From Robertkochia marina (GTDB lineage Bacteria > Bacteroidota > Bacteroidia > Flavobacteriales > Flavobacteriaceae): a stretch of DNA of 64,000 nucleotides. The number at the start of each line of letters is the position of its first letter. Within the stretch, counting starts at the first letter, position 1. The notes under the pieces are model-generated. The model was not told where the DNA came from and made no database searches. It saw only the letters and a list, made by a program, of their open reading frames with translations. Shown here piece after piece: positions 43,267-53,770 of this stretch. The position numbers and the translations under genes were made by a program. The stretch lies in NCBI RefSeq assembly GCF_004799345.1, contig NZ_SSMC01000001.1, forward strand, positions 62,001 through 126,000, read 5' to 3'.

Positions 43267-44712
43267 ATGGAGAAGATCATAGATGAGAACAAGCAGGGCG
43301 ATTCGCTGGTGCTTGATCAGAAGAAGGACAACACACGAAAATTATACATAGAAAGCTACGGCTGTCAGATGAACTTTTCTGATAGTGAGATCGTTGCCTC
43401 TATCCTTGCCAAAGAAGGATTTAATACCACCCAGCAAATGGAAGAGGCCGACTTGGTACTGGTAAACACCTGTTCTATCAGGGAGAAGGCAGAACAAACC
43501 GTTCGAAAGCGACTGGAGGCCTTTAATGCCGTTAAGCGCATCAATCCTAAAATGAAGGTGGGAGTTCTGGGCTGTATGGCCGAACGTCTTAAGAGTAAAT
43601 TCCTGGAAGAAGAAAAGATCGTCGACATGGTGGTGGGGCCTGATGCCTATAAGGACCTGCCTAATCTGGTTGCCGAGGTTGATGAAGGGCGTGATGCCGT
43701 TAATGTGATCCTTTCTAAGGAAGAGACCTATGGAGACGTTGCTCCGGTGCGTCTGAACAGCAACGGAGTAAGTGCTTTTGTATCCATCACCAGGGGGTGC
43801 GACAATATGTGCACCTTTTGCGTGGTACCTTTTACCCGCGGTCGTGAAAGGAGCCGTGACCCACAAAGTATCATTGAAGAGATCAACGACCTGTGGAACA
43901 GAGGTTTTAAGGAAGTTACGCTGTTGGGGCAGAATGTAGACAGTTATCTCTGGTACGGAGGCGGACTTAAAAAAGACTTTGCCAAAGCCAGTGAAATGCA
44001 AAAAGCCACCGCAATCAATTTCGCAGGCCTGCTGGATATGGTAGCCCAGGCGCAGCCTAAAATGCGTTTTCGTTTTTCCACTTCCAATCCACAGGATATG
44101 ACCCTCGATGTGATCGAGGCCATGGCCGAACATAAGAATATCTGTAAATACATCCACCTGCCGGTTCAAAGCGGAAGCAACCGTATTTTGAATGCCATGA
44201 ACAGGCTTCATACACGGGAGGAATACTTTGAGCTGATCGACAACATCAGAAAGATCATTCCCGATTGCGCCATTTCTCAGGATATGATCGCCGGATTCCC
44301 TACAGAGACCGAAGAAGATCACCAGGATACCCTGTCTCTGATGGAATACGTGAAATATGATTTCGGGTTCATGTTCGCTTATTCAGAACGCCCCGGAACC
44401 CTGGCAGAAAGAAAGATGGAAGACGACGTTCCACAGGATGTCAAAAAGAGACGTCTTACAGAGATCATTAACCTGCAGCAAAAACACAGTCTTTACCGCA
44501 CCCAACAGCATCTTGGCAAGGTAGAAGAGGTACTTATTGAAGGCCCCTCCAAAAAATCTGACGCTCACTGGATGGGCAGAAACACCCAGAACACCGTAGT
44601 TGTATTCCCCAAGGAAAACTACAAGGTGGGCGACTTTGTAAATGTAAAGATCAACGATTGTACCTCTGCCACCCTTATCGGGGAGGCCGTGGGATACAGC
44701 GACAACAACTAA
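43267..44712 (+). CDS. miaB: tRNA-2-methylthio-N6-dimethylallyladenosine synthase MiaB
   Basis: The 481-residue methylthiotransferase has the N-terminal cluster cysteines C33 (YGCQMN), C69 (NTCSIREKA) and C103 (GCMAER), the radical-SAM triad C178-C182-C185 ([10 protein letters not shown]), and a C-terminal TRAM region. It adds a methylthio group to i6A37 of tRNAs reading U-initial codons. I start at ATG 43267 (MEKIIDENK), downstream of a good promoter, rather than at a TTG 15 bases earlier. It heads a run of co-directional genes reaching secG. Confidence 0.96.
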   Translation: MEKIIDENKQGDSLVLDQKKDNTRKLYIESYGCQMNFSDSEIVASILAKEGFNTTQQMEEADLVLVNTCSIREKAEQTVRKRLEAFNAVKRINPKMKVGVLGCMAERLKSKFLEEEKIVDMVVGPDAYKDLPNLVAEVDEGRDAVNVILSKEETYGDVAPVRLNSNGVSAFVSITRGCDNMCTFCVVPFTRGRERSRDPQSIIEEINDLWNRGFKEVTLLGQNVDSYLWYGGGLKKDFAKASEMQKATAINFAGLLDMVAQAQPKMRFRFSTSNPQDMTLDVIEAMAEHKNICKYIHLPVQSGSNRILNAMNRLHTREEYFELIDNIRKIIPDCAISQDMIAGFPTETEEDHQDTLSLMEYVKYDFGFMFAYSERPGTLAERKMEDDVPQDVKKRRLTEIINLQQKHSLYRTQQHLGKVEEVLIEGPSKKSDAHWMGRNTQNTVVVFPKENYKVGDFVNVKINDCTSATLIGEAVGYSDNN

Positions 44713-44740
44713 ATTCTATTAACCCCGGCAAAATATAACC

Positions 44741-46012
44741 ATGGAATCTGTACAGGCCATCAAACAACGCTTTGGTATTATCGGAAACGACATTAAACTG
44801 AACCGTGCCATTGAAAAGGCCATTCAGGTGGCTCCGACAGACATCTCCGTTCTGGTAACAGGAGAAAGTGGTGTTGGTAAAGAATCAATCCCTAAGATCA
44901 TTCATGCCCTCTCACACAGAAAACACGGAAAATTCATAGCCGTGAACTGCGGTGCCATTCCTGAGGGCACCATAGATTCGGAACTTTTCGGACACGAAAA
45001 AGGAGCCTTTACCGGTGCCACCCAAACCAGAAGCGGATATTTTGAAGAGGCTGATGGGGGAACGATCTTTCTCGACGAGGTGGGAGAGCTGCCCTTAACT
45101 ACCCAGGTAAGGCTATTGAGGGTATTGGAAAACGGTGAGTTCTTAAAAGTCGGATCTTCTAAGGTACAGAAAACCAATGTACGCATCGTAGCAGCCACCA
45201 ACATCAATATGTTCGAGGCCATTAAAAAAGAGAAGTTCAGAGAAGATCTTTACTACCGTTTAAGCACTGTGGAGATCCACCTTCCTCCCCTGAGGGATCG
45301 CAAGGAGGACATTCACCTGCTTTTCAGAAAATTTGCGGCAGATTTTGCCCAGAAATACAAGATGCCTACCATCAGACTGGAGGATGATGCTGTACGAATG
45401 CTCAACGCTTACCGATGGCCCGGCAATATACGTCAGCTAAGAAATGTAGCAGAACAAATATCCGTTCTCGAACAGCAAAGAGGCATCAAAACCTCTACCC
45501 TTTCAGGCTATCTTCCTAATGCAGGAAATAATCTGCCGGCAGTGATCAGCCACGAGAAAAAAGACACCGACTTCAGCAGTGAACGAGAGATCCTGTACAA
45601 GGTGCTCTTTGACATGAAGAGCGACCTCAATGACCTTAAGAAACTTACGATGGAGCTCATGAAGGAGGGCAATAAGGAGAAGGTGCAACGCGACAATGAA
45701 ACCCTGATCAAAAAGATCTATGGTGATGAAGATGTTGTAGACTACACTGAGGATGAACCTTCTGACCTTGCCATACTCGAACTCGATCAACCCCGGGAAG
45801 ATGTCTCTGCACCCGCCCCGATCACCCAGGAAGACAAGTATCATTTTGCCGAAGAGATCCAAGAAGAAGAAACCCTTTCTTTGCAAGACAAGGAACTGGA
45901 ACTTATTAAAAAAGCCCTGGATCGCAATAAAGGAAAGCGAAAGGCAGCTGCTAACGAACTGGGCATTTCAGAGCGTACCCTTTATCGCAAGATCAAGCAG
46001 TACGATTTATAA
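44741..46012 (+). CDS. Sigma-54-dependent activator without receiver domain
   Basis: The 423-residue protein starts almost directly with the AAA+ domain: Walker A GESGVGKE (41-48), sigma-54 contact loop GAFTGA (88-93), Walker B GGTIFLDE, and the arginine-finger region FREDLYYRL. A Fis-type helix-turn-helix is at the C-terminus (about 386-423, GISERTLYRKIKQ). No phosphoreceiver, GAF or PAS domain precedes the AAA+ part, so activity is likely set by abundance or a partner protein. Position 49 is Ser in GKESI where ET/EL is common. Targets are unknown; it is 28 bases after miaB. Confidence 0.92.
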   Translation: MESVQAIKQRFGIIGNDIKLNRAIEKAIQVAPTDISVLVTGESGVGKESIPKIIHALSHRKHGKFIAVNCGAIPEGTIDSELFGHEKGAFTGATQTRSGYFEEADGGTIFLDEVGELPLTTQVRLLRVLENGEFLKVGSSKVQKTNVRIVAATNINMFEAIKKEKFREDLYYRLSTVEIHLPPLRDRKEDIHLLFRKFAADFAQKYKMPTIRLEDDAVRMLNAYRWPGNIRQLRNVAEQISVLEQQRGIKTSTLSGYLPNAGNNLPAVISHEKKDTDFSSEREILYKVLFDMKSDLNDLKKLTMELMKEGNKEKVQRDNETLIKKIYGDEDVVDYTEDEPSDLAILELDQPREDVSAPAPITQEDKYHFAEEIQEEETLSLQDKELELIKKALDRNKGKRKAAANELGISERTLYRKIKQYDL

Positions 46013-46047
46013 TTTTTTTCGTTCTTTTGAACCTTATCCTGACCTTC

Positions 46048-46539
46048 ATGAAAAGATTTTTTTGTTTATTTATCTGCTGTGTAATGCTAAGTGGCTGCGG
46101 TGTATATGACTTCACAGGAGTCAATACCACTGCAGAGAGCTACCAGGTGAATTTTTTCCAAAACAACGCCCCCATTGTTGAACCCGGCCTTGACATCCTG
46201 TTTACCAACACCCTGCAGGACCTGATCCTGAATCAGACCAACCTGCAACTGGTAACCGACAATGGCGACCTCATTTATGAAGGTGAGATCACCGAATACC
46301 GGATAGCCCCGATGTCGGCAACCGCCGACCAGCGTGCTGCACAGAACAGGCTCACCATTGGGGTAAGGGTACGATTTACCAACACAGACAATGAAGAAGA
46401 AAACTTTGAACGTACGTTCTCGTTCTTCTACGATTACCCGGCCAGCACTCAGCTGGTAACGGTCAGAGATGCTGCTTATGAAGAGATCTTTGAGCGTATT
46501 ACACAGGATATTTTTAACGCCTCCTTGGCTAATTGGTAA
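46048..46539 (+). CDS. lptE: LptE-family LPS-assembly lipoprotein
   Basis: The 163-residue lipoprotein (MKRFFCLFICCVMLSGC) has the Bacteroidota LptE pattern: GVYDFTGVNTT, a long helix ending TLQDLILNQTNLQLV, GEITEYRIAPMSATAD and a C-terminal amphipathic helix. LptE plugs the LptD barrel that inserts lipopolysaccharide. I start at ATG 46048; a TTG 21 bases upstream only lengthens the head. It begins 35 bases after the sigma-54 activator gene. Confidence 0.88.
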   Translation: MKRFFCLFICCVMLSGCGVYDFTGVNTTAESYQVNFFQNNAPIVEPGLDILFTNTLQDLILNQTNLQLVTDNGDLIYEGEITEYRIAPMSATADQRAAQNRLTIGVRVRFTNTDNEEENFERTFSFFYDYPASTQLVTVRDAAYEEIFERITQDIFNASLANW

Positions 46540-46542
46540 ACT

Positions 46543-47487
46543 ATGAACGTTTCAAGGTTTTCATTTTTATTACACAAACCGGAGAAAGTAACGGCAGATC
46601 ACGCCAGGGAGTTCCAGGAGGTGATCAATGAATATCCGTATTTTCAACCCGCCCGGGCCCTGCAATTAAAAGCCCTGAAACAAGACAAAAGCATTCAGTA
46701 TAACAACAGCCTCAAGGTGGCAGCAGCCTATACCTGCGATCGGTCTATCCTTTTTGAATTTATTACCTCCAAGGAATTTATTCAGAATCAGGTAGCCAAC
46801 AGGATCATGCAGTCGGCAACGGGAATGACAGTTGAACAACTGGAGGTGGAAGACCAGGAAGAGGTGATCGTAAAAGACAATAAAACCGCTTTCGACTTCA
46901 ACCACGTCGATTCAGAAACGGTGATGGACCCGGAGCTGTTTCAACCTAAAGACCCCATTCGCACTTCTTCAGACGCAAAACCAAAGGCGGATGAAGATGA
47001 AGAAGAACCGAAAACGCCGGAAGCAACATTAAAACTGGGGCAGCCCCTTGATTTTGATCGATCAGAGACACATTCGTTCAGTGAATGGCTGCGCCTGTCA
47101 GGTAAACTCAGCCCGGTAGACCGGAAACCCGAAGAGGAAATAGTTTCACCAACCACACCCCTTCCATCAGAAGAAAAGCAGGAGGAAAAACAAGAACAGG
47201 CATCCGGCCTGAAAAGCAAACTTGACCTCATAGACAAGTTTATAGAAAACAACCCTAAGATCTCTCCGATCAAAAAAGACGGTCCGTCAGAAAGCCTCAT
47301 CAAAGAAGAAGAAGCACCTCGTTCTGTCCTTATGACAGAAACCCTGGCGCGGGTATACCTTGAGCAGAAGAAATACAAGAAGGCCATTCAGGCTTATAAA
47401 ATATTAAGTTTGAAATATCCGGAAAAAAGTATTTTATTTGCAGACCAAATTCAAGCGATTAAGAAATTAAGAGATAGTAATAAATAA
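46543..47487 (+). CDS. Conserved protein with C-terminal TPR-like helices
   Basis: The 314-residue protein has a helical N-terminal third (MNVSRFSFLLHKPEKVTADHA...YPYFQPARALQLKALK), an acidic, proline-rich, probably disordered middle (about 135-215), and a C-terminal TPR-like hairpin (ETLARVYLEQKKYKKAIQAYKILSLKYPEKS). No signal peptide. It is 3 bases after lptE and 4 bases before secG, a neighbourhood common in this phylum, so an envelope or secretion-linked role is inferred. Function is not known. Confidence 0.78.
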   Translation: MNVSRFSFLLHKPEKVTADHAREFQEVINEYPYFQPARALQLKALKQDKSIQYNNSLKVAAAYTCDRSILFEFITSKEFIQNQVANRIMQSATGMTVEQLEVEDQEEVIVKDNKTAFDFNHVDSETVMDPELFQPKDPIRTSSDAKPKADEDEEEPKTPEATLKLGQPLDFDRSETHSFSEWLRLSGKLSPVDRKPEEEIVSPTTPLPSEEKQEEKQEQASGLKSKLDLIDKFIENNPKISPIKKDGPSESLIKEEEAPRSVLMTETLARVYLEQKKYKKAIQAYKILSLKYPEKSILFADQIQAIKKLRDSNK

Positions 47488-47491
47488 CGAT

Positions 47492-47851
47492 ATGAGTACT
47501 TTTAATATTTTCATGGTTCTGATCATTATTGTGGCGTTCCTGTTGGTGTTGGTGATTATGGTTCAAAACCCAAAAGGAGGAGGACTTTCTTCTTCATTTG
47601 GAGGCGGAGGCAACCAGGTTGTTGGTGGAGTAAAGAAAACAGGTGATTTTCTTGATAAAAGTACCTGGACCCTGGCTACCATTTTGGTAGTGCTGATCCT
47701 GCTTTCAAACATCACCCTTGTTTCTAATAACGGGATTGGAAGCGACTCTAAGCTTCTGGAAGATTCACAGATCGAAACCACCGTTCCTGAAACAGTTCCA
47801 ACTGAAACTCCTGCCACCACTACAGGTGAAGATACTACAGGAGCAGAATAA
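47492..47851 (+). CDS. secG: Preprotein translocase subunit SecG
   Basis: The 119-residue protein has the SecG layout: helix 1 (about 6-22), the QNPKGGGLSSSFGGG loop, helix 2 with STWTLATILVVLILLSNI, and a Thr/Glu-rich C-terminal tail that is longer than in E. coli. SecG assists SecYE in protein export. It closes the gene run from miaB and has a terminator 20 bases downstream. Confidence 0.95.
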   Translation: MSTFNIFMVLIIIVAFLLVLVIMVQNPKGGGLSSSFGGGGNQVVGGVKKTGDFLDKSTWTLATILVVLILLSNITLVSNNGIGSDSKLLEDSQIETTVPETVPTETPATTTGEDTTGAE

Positions 47852-47870
47852 TATAGGTTACAACAATAGC

Positions 47871-47908
47871 AAAAATGCCAGCTTGTCAGAAAGCTGGCAT
47901 TTTTTTTT
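47871..47908 (+). terminator. Terminator after secG
   Basis: AATGCCAGCTT / AAGCTGGCATT form an 11-bp perfect stem around GTCAGA, followed by eight T residues. It separates the secG run from groES. Confidence 0.92.
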
Positions 47909-47912
47909 GCAT

Positions 47913-47946
47913 TTTGTCAGGCCTTGAGCATTGGCATAGTTTCTGC
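47913..47946 (+). promoter_or_regulatory. groES promoter; overlapping housekeeping-type and sigma-54-like elements
   Basis: TTTG (47913-47916) and TAGTTTCT (47937-47944), 20 bases apart, resemble the Bacteroidota -33/-7 pair. The same DNA also reads TTGGCATAGTTTCTGC (47931-47946), with GG (47933-47934) and GC (47945-47946) separated by exactly ten bases, as in -24/-12 promoters. Which is used cannot be told from sequence. Confidence 0.4.
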
Positions 47947-47996
47947 CTCTTAGGAGGAAGTGAATTTTAAAAGTTTCATTAACTAAAATAAAGCAT

Positions 47997-48275
47997 ATGT
48001 CTAAAGTGAACATTCAACCATTAGCAGACAGAGTTCTGGTAGAACCTTTAGAAGCAGAAACCAAAACTGCTTCAGGTATTATTATTCCTGATACCGCCAA
48101 AGAAAAGCCACAAAAAGGAACTGTGGTTGCTGTTGGCCCGGGAACCAAGGATGAAAAAATGACTGTGAAAGTTGGAGATACCGTACTTTACGGGAAATAC
48201 TCAGGCACAGAATTAAAACTGGAAGGCAACGACTACCTTATGATGAGAGAGAGCGACATTCTTGCTATCGTATAA
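47997..48275 (+). CDS. groES: Co-chaperonin GroES
   Basis: The 92-residue protein has the full GroES length and pattern: [14 protein letters not shown], the mobile loop [27 protein letters not shown] and [26 protein letters not shown]. It caps GroEL. It lies 58 bases before groEL; the promoter is within the 145-base gap after secG. Confidence 0.98.
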   Translation: MSKVNIQPLADRVLVEPLEAETKTASGIIIPDTAKEKPQKGTVVAVGPGTKDEKMTVKVGDTVLYGKYSGTELKLEGNDYLMMRESDILAIV

Positions 48276-48330
48276 ATCTCAACCAGTATAATCATACCGT
48301 TTCATAGAAACAAAATCAAAAAAACATTAG

Positions 48331-49965
<1,635 letters not shown>

Positions 49966-49989
49966 TCACATTTCAGACAGAATTCAAAG

Positions 49990-50017
49990 AAAAGAGCCGT
50001 TCGCGGCTCTTTTTTTT
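49990..50017 (+). terminator. Terminator of groES-groEL
   Basis: AAAGAGCCG / CGGCTCTTT closes a TTCG tetraloop and runs into T residues, 25 bases after the groEL stop. The UUCG loop makes the hairpin very stable. Confidence 0.92.
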
Positions 50018-50066
50018 ATTGTAACACAACCTCCCTAAAGTCGTCTTTTTAATAAAGCGACAGGAA

Positions 50067-51038
50067 TTGACCTTAAGGCACTTATATATCTTATGCTTCT
50101 TCATTATTTTGAACAGTCATGCCTGTCCCCCGGCCATATGGACTGCCATGATAGGTTTTCCTGAAGCCGAAGTCCTCTCTGAAAATACTGTTCGTATTCC
50201 CTTTCAACTTGCCGACCATCTCATCATCCTTAAAGGCAGTATTAACGGCCAGCAAGGCAATCTGATCCTCGATACAGGCTCGAAGAACCTGGTGATCAAT
50301 AAAAATCACTTCAAACAACGCCACACTCAGATCAAACAAGGAGTTGGGTACAGTGTAACCGGAAGCCTGCAGTCTGTCTCTGCTCAACGCATAGAAAGTT
50401 TCAACTTTAATTCCTTTGAAATACCCTATAAACTTGGTGATCTCTTAGACCTCTCACATATCGAAAAAAACAAAAAACTAAAGATCCTTGGGGTGATGGG
50501 CAAAAGTGTGCTTTATGATTTCGAGATCTATATTGACTTCTATCTTAAACAGGTTACCCTGTTCAGAACTGACAATGTAGGAAACCGCATTGACGATCAC
50601 TTTTTTATAGACACCCCCACAGCAGAAATACCCTTTCTCGATCACGGACATTGCATTGTATTGAATACCACTCTTGGTACCACGCCCTTAAAAATGGCCC
50701 TTGATACCGGGGCTGAGATCAACTTTCTCGATTCTGATATTTCGGGGGAAGCCCTGAAGAAATTCAGAGGCATCAAACGTATTAAACTAAGAGGTATGGG
50801 CCATAAAAAAAGTGAAATGCTGGCAGGAAGACTCTATGATCTGCGACTGGATGACTCCTACCCCATCGGCGTAATGAGAACCATTCTTGCCGACCTGAGC
50901 GATATGAAAGAAGCTTACGGGACCCGGGTTGACGGTGTATTGGGATACGACTTCATTGCCATGAAAAGATTACTGATCAACTACAAAAAGAAACTCATTA
51001 CTTTTGTGAAGCTACCCTATAAGACCACGAGAACATGA
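50067..51038 (+). CDS. Two-lobed retropepsin-like aspartyl protease homolog, secreted
   Basis: The 323-residue product contains two active-site-type motifs, LILDTGSKNLVI (Asp69-Thr-Gly71) and MALDTGAEINFL (Asp213-Thr-Gly215). Each is followed by a hydrophobic-hydrophobic-Gly segment (LGVMGKSVLYDF near 141; GVLGYDFIAMKR near 290). Single-DTG retropepsin-like proteins dimerise; here one chain supplies both, as in pepsins. The start is TTG at 50067, which gives a signal peptide (LYILCFFIILNSHA); the first ATG, 27 codons later, would remove it. Its stop overlaps the next gene by 4 bases (ATGA). Substrate unknown. Confidence 0.8.
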   Translation: MTLRHLYILCFFIILNSHACPPAIWTAMIGFPEAEVLSENTVRIPFQLADHLIILKGSINGQQGNLILDTGSKNLVINKNHFKQRHTQIKQGVGYSVTGSLQSVSAQRIESFNFNSFEIPYKLGDLLDLSHIEKNKKLKILGVMGKSVLYDFEIYIDFYLKQVTLFRTDNVGNRIDDHFFIDTPTAEIPFLDHGHCIVLNTTLGTTPLKMALDTGAEINFLDSDISGEALKKFRGIKRIKLRGMGHKKSEMLAGRLYDLRLDDSYPIGVMRTILADLSDMKEAYGTRVDGVLGYDFIAMKRLLINYKKKLITFVKLPYKTTRT

Positions 51039-51985
51039 AGCTGACCCGGATTCTCATATTACTATTCTCTGTAAGCACCTTAGTTGGGACTGCCCAGCAA
51101 AAGGGCTATGAGATCGTTAACGATTCGGTGGTCTTTACCTTTAACCTCAAGGACTATAAAAAGTATACGAACGACCAAGACGGAAGGCGCATCTCAGCCG
51201 AAGACCTGGATGTTAACAATGTGTATTTGACAGGTGAATTTAATGACTGGTCCCGTCAGGGCTGGAAGATGAAAAGGGTTTCTGCAACCAAATTTCAACT
51301 GGTAAAAAGCATCAAAGAATTGAACGATCATATTGACTGGGAGTTCAAATACCTGGCAAACCAATCTTTCTGGGCAGAGCCCGACACCAATTTTGAGAAT
51401 ATCACCCTATCTGAACAGAGCGATTTCTGGAATAGCGTATACAACCTGAAACTTCACACCGTTATTCCCAACCCGAACGGCAATGCTACTTTCACCCTGG
51501 AAGGTCATGAAAATGCCACAGTAGTCATCTTGTCCGGCAGTTTCAACAAATGGAATGAAGAAGCCCTCAGGATGCATAAAAACGGGGATACCTGGCAGCT
51601 TACCCTGGATCTTCCTCCGGGTCAATACACCTATAAGTTTATCATTGATGGAGAGTGGCAGCATGATGTTAAAAATCCGATCAAGATCACGAATGAGTAC
51701 GGAGGTTTTAATTCTGTAAAAGAGATCACCAAGCCTACGTTCTTCGAACTTTACGATCACATACAGGCCCAAAGGGTATATGTTTCCGGAACCTTCAACA
51801 ACTGGAACCCTGAAGCCACACCTATGACCAAAAACGGAGATCACTGGGAAGCCTGCATAGACCTAACAGGCGGTAAGCATCAATACAAATTTATTGTAGA
51901 CGGCAATTGGATCATTGACCCTGACAATGAGATCAAAGAAATTGACCGATATGGCAACCTGAATTCGGTCATCATGGTTCAATGA
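51035..51985 (+). CDS. Secreted protein of three glycogen-binding-like (CBM48/E-set) modules, copy 1
   Basis: The 316-residue protein has a signal peptide (MKLTRILILLFSVSTLVGTAQ). Three modules follow, each with G-x-FN-x-W (near 71, 170 and 252), a W, then YKF-h-h-DG-x-W and a DP/N..GG/GNxNSV end. This is the pattern of AMPK-type glycogen-binding and isoamylase N-terminal domains. No catalytic domain is attached, so it may bind an alpha-glucan or have become a protein-interaction module. The ATGA overlap with the aspartyl-protease-like gene shows coupling. Confidence 0.85.
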   Translation: MKLTRILILLFSVSTLVGTAQQKGYEIVNDSVVFTFNLKDYKKYTNDQDGRRISAEDLDVNNVYLTGEFNDWSRQGWKMKRVSATKFQLVKSIKELNDHIDWEFKYLANQSFWAEPDTNFENITLSEQSDFWNSVYNLKLHTVIPNPNGNATFTLEGHENATVVILSGSFNKWNEEALRMHKNGDTWQLTLDLPPGQYTYKFIIDGEWQHDVKNPIKITNEYGGFNSVKEITKPTFFELYDHIQAQRVYVSGTFNNWNPEATPMTKNGDHWEACIDLTGGKHQYKFIVDGNWIIDPDNEIKEIDRYGNLNSVIMVQ

Positions 51986-52175
51986 GGAAATTGCCCCTTA
52001 TTTTGTCAGATAAAAACAAAGTTCAACGGAATTCCTGTTCAGCTGTTACTATAATTCGGTAAATTTCCTAATTACTCCCACCCCCCTTTCCTACAACGTC
52101 GCTCTCAACCTGCTAAACGCCATGGGCAGCCCGATTTTCCCTTCACAATGAACTCATTGCCGCCAAGAACAATGC

Positions 52176-53150
52176 ATGAAAACTAAAAGATGCATACCTT
52201 TTTTTTCGGCCCGGTTCATTATTCTGATCCTGATGATGACCCCATGCATTTCTTCGGCTCAAAAACTGGGTCACTACATAAAGGACGACCAGGTGATCTT
52301 TGTCTTTACCCCCGAGGATTACGAAACCTTTCAGAGACTTAAGAACGGGCGGTTTAAAAAACCTTCACGAGTGAAGGTGAAGGAAGTATGCATCTCAGGA
52401 AATTTTAATAACTGGAGCAAGGAGGGGGTCTACATGGAACCATTGGGAGATGAGGTTTTTGTATTATCGCAGCCCCTTTCCTTTTTTAAGGACGAGCTCA
52501 CCTGGGACTTTAAATATGTTGTGAATGGTAAATTCTGGGCAGAACCGGACCCCAGTTTTCGAGATCACGTGGTTGCCGGGACCCACCCTGACGGGAGTCC
52601 CAGCTATTTTCTTCAACTCAACACCTTCACGGCCGACCCCATGGGTAACACCCTGTTCAGATTACCCGGATTCATCGAAGCCAGTGAGGTTGTAGTTACC
52701 GGCAGCTTTAACAACTGGAACAACCATAACCTGGTCATGAATAAGACCCAGAACGGCTGGAACCTGGCGGTTGACCTCGAACCCGGATACCATCAATACA
52801 AATTCATTGTAGACGGCACCTATATGCCGGACCCTTTTAATGACAACCTTATTAAACACCAGGAACTGGATCTTGTCTCTGTACTTCGCGTAACCAGGGA
52901 AGTGCGCTTTTTTCTTCACACTCATAAATCTGCCGGTAAGGTGGCAGTAGTAGGCACTTTCAATAATTGGAAACCTGGCATTGATGTGATGCAACGAACC
53001 CCGGAAGGCTGGGAACTAAAAATAGAACTCACCAACGGCAAACACCATTACAAATTCGTTGTTGATGACATCTGGATCACCGACCCCGCAAACCCTACCC
53101 AGGAATACGATGTAAACGGAAACATCAACTCAGTGATCATTGTAAACTGA
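52176..53150 (+). CDS. Secreted protein of three glycogen-binding-like modules, copy 2
   Basis: The 324-residue paralog of the preceding gene has a signal peptide (RFIILILMMTPCISSAQ), the same opening (DDQVIFVFTPEDYETF against NDSVVFTFNLKDYKKY) and the same three FNNW...YKFIVDG modules. It is 190 bases downstream of copy 1, so it may have its own promoter. Module 1 in both copies is divergent (WDFKYVVNGKFWAEPDPSF), while modules 2 and 3 are closer to canonical glycogen-binding domains. Function unknown. Confidence 0.85.
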   Translation: MKTKRCIPFFSARFIILILMMTPCISSAQKLGHYIKDDQVIFVFTPEDYETFQRLKNGRFKKPSRVKVKEVCISGNFNNWSKEGVYMEPLGDEVFVLSQPLSFFKDELTWDFKYVVNGKFWAEPDPSFRDHVVAGTHPDGSPSYFLQLNTFTADPMGNTLFRLPGFIEASEVVVTGSFNNWNNHNLVMNKTQNGWNLAVDLEPGYHQYKFIVDGTYMPDPFNDNLIKHQELDLVSVLRVTREVRFFLHTHKSAGKVAVVGTFNNWKPGIDVMQRTPEGWELKIELTNGKHHYKFVVDDIWITDPANPTQEYDVNGNINSVIIVN

Positions 53151-53213
53151 CCCAAAAAAACTGTAAGGTATTTTGCGGAAGAAAGACTACCTTCACAATT
53201 TTTAATAAACGCT

Positions 53214-53669
53214 ATGGAATTCGAAACCCTGAAACCAGAAATAGACCGTATTATTGCCGGCACTTCCGGGAATACTGAAGAAAAATTAACCGCCATCTGC
53301 GAATTACTTCGCAATTCTGTACCCTATTATGACTGGGTTGGTTTTTACTTTAAGAATGGCGATAAAGAGGAATTAAAACTACGCTCCTATGCCGGAGAAC
53401 CGACAGACCACACGATTATTCCTTTTGGAAAAGGAATTTGCGGACAGGTGGCTGTTTCAAATGAGAATTTTGTGGTACCTGATGTAAAAGCACAGGACAA
53501 CTATATTGCCTGCAGTATTCATGTAAAAGCAGAGGTGGTCATACCCCTGTTCGTTAATGGTGAGAACATAGGCCAGATCGATATTGATTCTCATACTCCT
53601 GATCCATTTACCCCTGAAGACGAAGCCTTTTTGGAATACGTGAACCGGCAGGTGGCCACCATACTTTAA
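53214..53669 (+). CDS. GAF domain protein, free-methionine-(R)-sulfoxide-reductase-like
   Basis: The 151-residue single GAF domain has DWVGFYF, the GKGICGQVA motif (Cys76), YIAC (Cys100) and GQIDIDS, which align with the fRMsr family that reduces free methionine-R-sulfoxide. Two of the cysteines in expected places are kept, but the stretch after the second reads SIHVKAEVVIPL where reductases usually have a DxxSxSEIV form, so activity is plausible but not certain. It is a single gene 64 bases after the CBM48-like protein. Confidence 0.8.
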   Translation: MEFETLKPEIDRIIAGTSGNTEEKLTAICELLRNSVPYYDWVGFYFKNGDKEELKLRSYAGEPTDHTIIPFGKGICGQVAVSNENFVVPDVKAQDNYIACSIHVKAEVVIPLFVNGENIGQIDIDSHTPDPFTPEDEAFLEYVNRQVATIL

Positions 53670-53712
53670 TGCTCGGGCGTTGTTTAAAATAATAAGGTAT
53701 TTAAATACCTTA

Positions 53713-53747
53713 TTTGCAATGATTCTTATCAAAAAAATTTATTTTTG
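53713..53747 (+). promoter_or_regulatory. Promoter-like pair before purH
   Basis: TTTG (53713-53716) and TATTTTTG (53740-53747) match the -33/-7 consensus of this phylum with a slightly long spacer (23 bases), 24 bases before the purH start. Confidence 0.45.
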
Positions 53748-53770
53748 CACCCTTAAACAACGCAATTCAA

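Noticed and set aside
43342-44322. 326-codon open frame antisense to miaB
   Set aside because: The plus strand encodes complete MiaB with all cysteine motifs; the antisense frame shows no family features.
47952-47959. AGGAGGAA as a ribosome binding site for groES
   Set aside because: It is about 40 bases before the ATG, too far to serve, and genes in this window generally lack Shine-Dalgarno sites.
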